Assembly: GCF_000801105.2 (NCBI RefSeq)
Contig: NC_079514.1
Coordinates: forward strand, 47,310,515-47,374,514
Direction: 5' to 3'
Origin: Raphanus sativus
Lineage: Eukaryota > Streptophyta > Magnoliopsida > Brassicales > Brassicaceae
Length of the DNA: 64,000 bases
The notes under the pieces are model-generated. The model made no database searches, was not told the origin of the DNA, and saw nothing but the letters and a program-made list of their open reading frames with translations. A program made the position numbers and the translations under genes. Positions 58,212 to 64,000 of this stretch are shown here, one piece after another; position 1 is the stretch's first letter, and each line of letters starts with the position of its first letter.

Positions 58212-60066
58212 CTAGGTGATTTTCCCGTGCGCATGCACGGATATAAATATTTATAAAATTAATATATTAAATAGTTTACTATAATTTTTTTATTTTTAAA
58301 TTACTATGTAATTTATATTGTAATCAGTATGCTATTTTTTCAAATAATATTATTTTATTTTAATCATAGGTATAATTTTGGATATATAAGATAATATCTA
58401 ATTTTCCGATTCAACCATAATTTGTTTATTCTATAGATTAAAATATTGATTAATTTTGTTGTTTACATTTAATTTGATATTGCCTTAGATTTTGTAAATA
58501 TATTTTAGAAAGATTATGTATAATTTATTTTTAAAATTAAATTAAAAAAATAAATTAAAGTTTTAATTGACTCAAAGTTACTGATATTAATATAACAACG
58601 ATAGTATTATGAAACCTCATGCATATATATAAATTATAGAAAATAACTTAGTTGCAATAGTTGGTTAATATATATTCATAATATTAATTGAGATCTCATA
58701 TTAGTTAATAGTATGTTACATTGTTCTATAGTTTATATTTATAAAAATATTAATATGAACAATAATACATTATATTTAGTTAAGTGTTTGATTTTGTATT
58801 AAAAATTTAGATTAGTCCAATTACTCATTTTGTGGATATATTGTGTTACATATATTCCTTCAAACTAAAATATATTATTTCTAGTTTAACTCAACCAAAT
58901 TGAATTAATTGTATTCCTATGGTTCTTCATCATAGATAATATGTAAGTATGTTACTATCTTTTATAATTTGGTATATGTTAATTTGCAAAAAAAAATTAG
59001 AAAGTAAAGTCATGATCGGTACGAAGTTTCATAAAAATAACTTATAAACTTATAAAGTCAAGATTATTTTCTGAACTTTCTTTTTTTTTATAAAATTACA
59101 TCACATATAAAAATGTTTTCATTATAAATTTTCTAAATACTTTCTTTATTATATATTTGATTTGGAAAAAAGTATAAAAGGATACTTAATTAGAAAATAA
59201 AAAATGCATTTTTATTCATTAAAATATCTTGTGTTATGTTATTTTTTTTTTTGTAATAAATTTGAGAAATAGATTAATTAAAATAAAATAATTATATTAA
59301 AATATATATTATGTTGTTTAAGATTATCTTTTAAAGGGATAGTTATTTATTTACTCTAAAATCAAAATTATTTTGTTAAGTTTCCTTTTAATGAATCACA
59401 TTATATATAAAAGATATTTTTCGTTTTTAAAATTTATAATTTTTTTTCATTATATAGGTTATTTAGAGAAGGAAACCAAAATAAAAAGGAATTTTTTTCT
59501 TTTTAATAATGACAAATAGATATATTTGATTCACTAAGAGTACTATTGTAATTAACCATCATAAGAATTAACGTGATCGCGACACATAGGAAACTGACTT
59601 CTCAAATAATATTATAGAGACTAAAACTAAACAATATTTTTAAAAAATTTAGATATCTAAAAGAAACTAATGATATTACGATTAAAATTTTATTTACTTT
59701 TTTTAAAAGATGTAGAAAAGTTTGAAATTTTTAGTAATAAAAATTTTATAATTATAAAAGTAAAATTAAATAAAATTTCGAAATTTATAATTCATATTTG
59801 ATTTATTTTAGGGATGATTTATGAATTATTACCATATTTTAAAAGGTTTACCAAAACTATAAATCGGCATTAAATGTAATGTATGAATTATTGCCATATT
59901 TTATAAAGTTTACCAAAAATATATATCAAAAATAAATCTTATTGTCCATGTCATATTTAACCATAAGCCATGTCATCAATTTTAGTAACCATGTCATCAT
60001 TTTTTTGTGAAATTGATTGTGAAGACGACATGTGGCAAAATCACTTCGCAAATATAATCTAGGGGA
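58212..60066 (-). mobile_element. Non-autonomous Helitron
   Basis: Read on the minus strand it begins TCCCCTAGATTATATTTGCG at 60066 (after A, from T at 60067) and ends CTAG at 58215-58212, before T. The terminal hairpin is CCGTGC-GCAT-GCACGG (58225-58240). The TTGCGAAGTGATTTTGCCAC stretch just inside the 5' end is, from memory, common to a crucifer Helitron family. No Rep/helicase. Confidence 0.78.
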
Positions 60067-60297
60067 TATAAAGCTTGGATTTATATTAGAAAATAATTTA
60101 ATATTTTTTATTTAGCCCTGATCCATTCGATACAATTGAGCATTAAACTGTTCTGGCAGAGCTTTTTTTTTACATTTAATATTTATTTGAAAAACAATAA
60201 GTTATATATCTTAGAAATCGAGTTTGAATTTGATTTTGTGCTTGTTGTTTGATTGTGTTTGAATCTCGTGTTTATGTTGTTGACAGTCGGATTTGCG

Positions 60298-60412
60298 TTT
60301 AATACACGTGTTTTTTTTTTTGAACTTGGCTTTCATATTAAAATGCAAAAGAAAAAGAAAAAGATACAAGCCTTTAGGCCAAGGTTTTTTTTTTTTTTTA
60401 ATACACGTGTTT
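60298..60412 (-). mobile_element. Short retroposed fragment with 16-bp target duplication
   Basis: The direct repeat TTTAATACACGTGTTT at 60298-60313 and 60397-60412 flanks an 83-bp insert that is T-tracted at both sides and reads TGAACTTGGCTTTCATATTA and CAAGCCTTTAGGCCAAGG inside. The length of the duplication and the homopolymer tract point to LINE-type retroposition of a 3'-end fragment. Orientation is inferred from the T tract at the left. Confidence 0.7.
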
Positions 60413-60639
60413 CGGTGTTTGCCTTCTTAGTTCTTATAGTTGACGTTTAGCCTTGGCGTTCAAATCCGTTTGCGTATTCGCGTTTGTGTTTGCATACAGC
60501 TTTTGTTCACGTTCATATTTGCATCTATTGTTTTGTTCACGTTCTTGTTTGGTTTTGTCTATGTTTGCCTTTATTTTTTTAAGTAAATGTAAAGTTCATT
60601 TTTACAACAAATTATTATTATTTCAGTTTTTGGCTAATA

Positions 60640-60800
60640 CTCTTTTTTGTTTGAATTATACAGAGGTATCATGGATCACTATGTCATTGGCGATGCCAAA
60701 ATGTTAATTTCCAGTGACCAGGATTCGAACCTTAATGGTTTCACCGTATTAAATTTTTTGTCCTCAAATTAATCACCACCATGCCACAAACCCTGGTTTA
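60640..60800 (-). mobile_element. tRNA-derived SINE
   Basis: On the minus strand an RNA polymerase III A-box-like TGGCATGGTGG (60786-60776) and a perfect B box GGTTCGAATCC (60731-60721) are spaced as in tRNA-derived SINEs. The body continues to about 60640 where the plus strand is T-rich. Exact ends and target duplication were not resolved. Confidence 0.6.
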
Positions 60801-61445
60801 CAAATTAGATTCTAAAGAAATCATAAAAAATCATAAAAAATTTCAATATATATATTTTCAATATATATATATATATTTTAAAGAAATCATAAAAATATAT
60901 TTTCAAAAAAGGGAATCATAAAACTGTCATAATTCAAGTTATAGAACTTGCCATGGTGTGGCAAACCATGTTTGGGTCCTCCTTTATATTTCGTCTCTTC
61001 CATCTTTTGGATAGATAGGTGTATGTTTCTAGCTAGTTTGCTTGCTGATGAGGATAGGAGTGCGAGCTTTACAATGTGTTCTATTGTTTGACTTCATGTT
61101 TATCTTCGCATCTATATAACATATTTGTACTCTTAACGAATATCATATGTAATTATCTTTACATATAGATTAGTTCATGTTATACGTTTATATTTGTATT
61201 TAATTAGCATTCATATTTGTGTGTTCCGTATAAATTTTGTGTTCGCATTATTTAAAAAGTTTGACTGATATTATTAAAATTCAGTCTGGAATTGGGAGCT
61301 GGCAGTGGCAGATCTAAGAGAGTTTATAGTTGGGGGCACCATCATAGAAATTTAGCTAGTTGGGGGCGCTACCATAAGATTTGAGTCAGTTATAAACCAT
61401 CATCATAGGATTAGTTAAAGAAAATAAAAAATGAGTCGGGGGCAC
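60801..61445. other. Intergenic DNA; hAT-like remnant near 61306
   Basis: GGCAGTGGCAGATCTAAGAG at 61306, with GGGGGCACCATCATAG following, resembles the left arm of hAT MITEs, but no right arm was found. ATATAT-rich simple sequence lies at 60845-60900. No gene seen. Confidence 0.35.
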
Positions 61446-62105
61446 GTTGTCACGTGTGGTTGAACTTACCGGGCTTAACTGGTGGAGTCTGATAGGGATT
61501 GGGCTGAGACGGTTTTCAGTGGAAGCCCAGTAGAAGAGTTAGCAGCTCAGCAATCCAGTTAAGTGATATTCTGCGTTTTGATCAGTCAGCTTCACTTGTC
61601 GTGTAGCAGAGCAACGGTCAAGAGGAGAAACAACTTGGTGCGAGGTTGTTGGAGATTCGGTGAGCTGTCAGAGGTAAAAAGCAATCTGTCAGCGAATCTA
61701 CCTGATAAAGCAGAGTATATATAAAGCAAAGATAAGCCAAAAACAAGATGTAGCAAACCTTATCGTCATAGAGAGTTCTAGGCAAGCGAGAGAGAGAGAG
61801 AGAGAGGGTTGGGAAACACAGGGTTTTGGGTTTCTTCTCTTGGTTACTGATCGCGTTTGAACCTCTGAGTGTGTGACGATTATATTGGTGAGTGACGTGA
61901 GCTTGGTGAGTGATAGAGCTCGGTTCCATCTTGTATCTTTGCTCTCGAGACGTACCTTGGGTTAGTTAACACCCTTGGGAACTCTAAACTCTCTGTGTCG
62001 TTTTATTACCTGCAAACAAACAACACACAAACATAGAAACTACAAGTTAATAACGAACCTACACTAGAGCTAGATTGAACAAAGCAAACGGTTTAAATCA
62101 CAACA
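61446..62105 (+). repeat. 5' LTR of the Copia element (start approximate)
   Basis: About 650 bp, with a (GA)n run at 61788-61806 and a TATA-like motif at 61714. The boundary on the left is a guess because the partner LTR is not in the window. Confidence 0.55.
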
Positions 62106-62425
62106 AGTGGTATCAGAGCCAGGTTACTGGTTCAGGGAGTTTCAGATCTGTGGTGGTCCGGTTATTAACTAGTAGATCTGATCTAGCTGAGGAATCTCTC
62201 ACTGATCAGATCTGTGTTAAGGCCATCAGTTTCAGATCTGAACATCTGTGTGGTTTTCTCTATTGGTGGTCTGTTGATCATCAGGTTTTCTGGTTATCTG
62301 GATTTCTTGGGTTTTTTTCGTAGCAGTGGTGTTCTGTGGGTTATCTGGTGGTTATCTTTCTACGGCTGTGGGTTTTTCTTTGTATTCGTGGTGACAGGTT
62401 CTGATCAGATCTGGGGTTGCGAGTC

Positions 62426-63328
62426 ATGGAGCCTACGTTGGGGAGGTTTGAGGTTGAAAAGTTCGATGGGGAGGGTGATTTTGCCTTGTGGAAACATAAG
62501 GTGTTGGCTCAGCTTGAGATTCTAGGTTTGGACTCTGTTCTACAACCAGAAGAAGCTGATCCTAAAGGAAAGACAGTTGATGAAGACGGCTCGGGTTCAA
62601 AGGGCGGTGATGATCCTAAGAGACTAGACAAGGATAGGCGGGTGAGAAACCTACTGAGCATGAGCTTAAGTGACATGGTGCTGCGTAAAGTCATTAAGTC
62701 AAAGACTGCTCTGGAAATGTGGACTGCACTAGAGTCCACCTACCAAATCAAGTCTCTACCTAACAGATTCTATCTTAAGCAGAGGTTCTACAGCTATAAA
62801 ATGGAGGAGGATAAGAACCTGGATAAGAACTTGGACGTCTTCACGAAGCTCGTGTCTTATCTTGCAAGTCTCGACGTGGAGTTAAGTGAAGAAGATCAGG
62901 CTGTGATCCTTCTGAACAGTTTACCAAGCAGGTTTGAACCTTTGGTGCACACGTTGAAATACGGAAGAGATCAAGACACTATATCGCTCAAGGAGATAAC
63001 TAGAGCTGCTTACTCCATTGAGCTTGATATGAAGGCAAAGGGAGGCAGTACGTCTTCTGAAAAAGCTGGTGAGGGTCTATTCATTCAGTCAAGAGGACGA
63101 CCTGACAAGAAAAACAACTCAAAGGGTAAGTCAAGCAGCAGAAGCAAGTCAAGACCAAAAACAACAAAACGAGTATGTTGGACTTGTGGAGCTGAAGGTC
63201 ATTTCAAGAAGGACTGCCCTAAGAGAGGAAGTCAAGGAAGCTCTGTTAAAGGGGAAGCTAGTATAGGAAAAGCTTATGACGATGAACCAGTCATGCTGAC
63301 TGCTTCTAGTCAATTCAACAGAGAATGA
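62426..63328 (+). CDS. Copia Gag polyprotein part
   Basis: An open frame of 300 residues from ATG 62426. It begins with a short LGRFEVEKFDGEGDFALWKH segment typical of UBN2-type gag, continues through LWHK-like capsid helices (SMSLSDMVLRKVIK, ALEMWTALESTYQ, LNSLPSRFEPLVHTLK), a basic Lys/Ser-rich part, and one zinc knuckle CWTCGAEGHFKKDC. It ends at a TGA (63326-63328). The following protease frame is in the same register. Confidence 0.85.
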   Translation: MEPTLGRFEVEKFDGEGDFALWKHKVLAQLEILGLDSVLQPEEADPKGKTVDEDGSGSKGGDDPKRLDKDRRVRNLLSMSLSDMVLRKVIKSKTALEMWTALESTYQIKSLPNRFYLKQRFYSYKMEEDKNLDKNLDVFTKLVSYLASLDVELSEEDQAVILLNSLPSRFEPLVHTLKYGRDQDTISLKEITRAAYSIELDMKAKGGSTSSEKAGEGLFIQSRGRPDKKNNSKGKSSSRSKSRPKTTKRVCWTCGAEGHFKKDCPKRGSQGSSVKGEASIGKAYDDEPVMLTASSQFNRE

Positions 63329-64000
63329 TGGGTTTTGGACTCAGGTTGTTCCTACCATATGACATTCCGCAAGGATCTAATGTTTGACTTAGAAGAAACA
63401 AATGGTGGGAAGATCTTGATGGGAAATGACACTTACTGTGAGATCACTGCGATTGGGAAAATAAAGATTGTCAATCATGACAAGTCAGTGGTTGTGTTGA
63501 CGGGGGTTCGGTACTCTGAAACGGCTAGGAGGAATCTAATCTCTCTCGGTCAGCTGGAAACTCTTGGATGCTGGTTTCAATCAAGAAATTTCAGATTAAA
63601 AGTATTCAAAGGTGAGAGAGAAGTAATAGCTGCAGACTACAAGGATACCTTATATTTTCTTGATGGTACTCCGGTGAAAGAAGAATCTAACTCAGCTGAA
63701 GCTACTCTGGATACAACTTCACTATGGCACAGTCGACTCGGTCATATAAGCGTCAAAGGATTGCAGTGCTTAGTGAAGTCTGGGTTTCTTCAAGGAGTTG
63801 AGATATCTGAAAAAGAAAAATGTGAACATTGCGTGTTAGGAAAGTTTCATAAGCTATCATTCAAAACTGGGAAGCACAACTAAGAAGAACCCTTAGCGTA
63901 TGTACACTCAGATCTATGGGGGTCTCCTAATGTTACTCCTAGCATGTCAAAGTGTCAGTACTACATAACATTTGTAGATGACTATTCTCGGAAGGTGTGG
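63329..64000 (+). pseudogene. Copia protease and integrase start, with an in-frame stop
   Basis: Directly after the TGA, in the same frame, come the aspartic protease (VLDSGCSYHMTF), then GAG-preintegrase (SLWHSRLGHISVKGL), then the HHCC zinc region (CEHCVLGKFHK). A TAA at 63881-63883 interrupts just before the integrase core, whose start (HSDLWGSP, and YYITFVDDYSRKVW at the window end) again follows in the same frame. With two same-frame stops the element is most likely inactive. Confidence 0.8.

Larger units (their letters stand above)
61446..64000 (+). mobile_element. Copia LTR retrotransposon, 5' part, continues beyond the window
   Basis: The primer binding site TGGTATCAGAGCC (62108-62120) matches the 3' end of initiator tRNA-Met and lies two bases after CACAACA, a plausible LTR end at 62105. 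The 5' LTR start is unresolved (about 61446-61455). A TATA-like TATATATAAAG at 61714 would serve as the promoter. Gag, protease and the start of integrase follow. The 3' LTR is outside the window. Confidence 0.8.

Noticed and set aside
60720..60795. Functional tRNA gene suggested by GGTTCGAATCC
   Set aside because: No acceptor stem or cloverleaf can be formed; fits a tRNA-derived SINE better.

Overview
The window is nuclear DNA of a crucifer, most likely Brassica or a close relative. This rests on gene content, intron-rich plant genes, AT-rich intergenic DNA and Helitrons ending in hairpin-CTAG. The conserved single-copy genes match, in order, the A. thaliana chromosome 3 interval around At3g53570 to At3g53720 as I remember it: AFC1 (a remnant here), ZAT18 zinc finger, RAB8/RABE1, PPa4 pyrophosphatase, a small acidic unknown protein, histone H2B, a MEE40-type PPR protein, AGD6 ArfGAP and CHX20. 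They lie between 11 and 49.5 kb. Locus numbers are from memory and no search was run.

Layout. 0-5.4 kb: a decayed MULE transposase end with an array of GTAGAA motifs, then three non-autonomous Helitrons. 5.4-11.7 kb: an F-box/FBD/LRR gene with one in-frame stop, a stub and a full copy of a ZRK-type pseudokinase gene, and an AFC1-like 3' remnant. 12.6-15.8 kb: ZAT18 and RABE1 in tail-to-tail orientation. 15.8-26.7 kb: a repeat sector with a tandemly duplicated RABE1 upstream region split by two near-identical Helitrons, and a decayed Copia element inside one copy of another duplication. 28.6-29.7 kb: a 1,023-bp MULE-like foldback element with a 10-bp target duplication. 30-43.4 kb: PPa4, unknown protein, H2B, PPR and AGD6. 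44-45.1 kb: a shortened Copia element with unusual TA...TA LTR ends. 46.1-49.4 kb: CHX20 with a one-base frameshift. 50.5-61.4 kb: a hAT MITE, a Sadhu-like poly(A) retroposon, a stack of Helitron 5' ends, a Stowaway MITE, two more Helitron ends, a reverse-strand Helitron, a small retroposed fragment and a SINE. 61.4-64 kb: the 5' part of another Copia element running off the end.

The genes are ordinary eukaryotic monocistronic units, not an operon or a common pathway. I found no convincing new multi-gene system. The most informative material is the record of rearrangement: nested Helitrons with target sites and a paralogous uninterrupted copy in the same window, Helitron 3' end exchange, a Copia insertion with its paralogous empty site about 1 kb away, non-canonical LTR ends, and two otherwise intact genes (F-box and CHX20) each broken by a single lesion.

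Exon boundaries were worked out by eye from reading frame, GT/AG sites and family conservation. They should be exact for RABE1, PPa4, AGD6 and CHX20, where phases and lengths close, and are less sure elsewhere. No RNA, protein or genome database was consulted.
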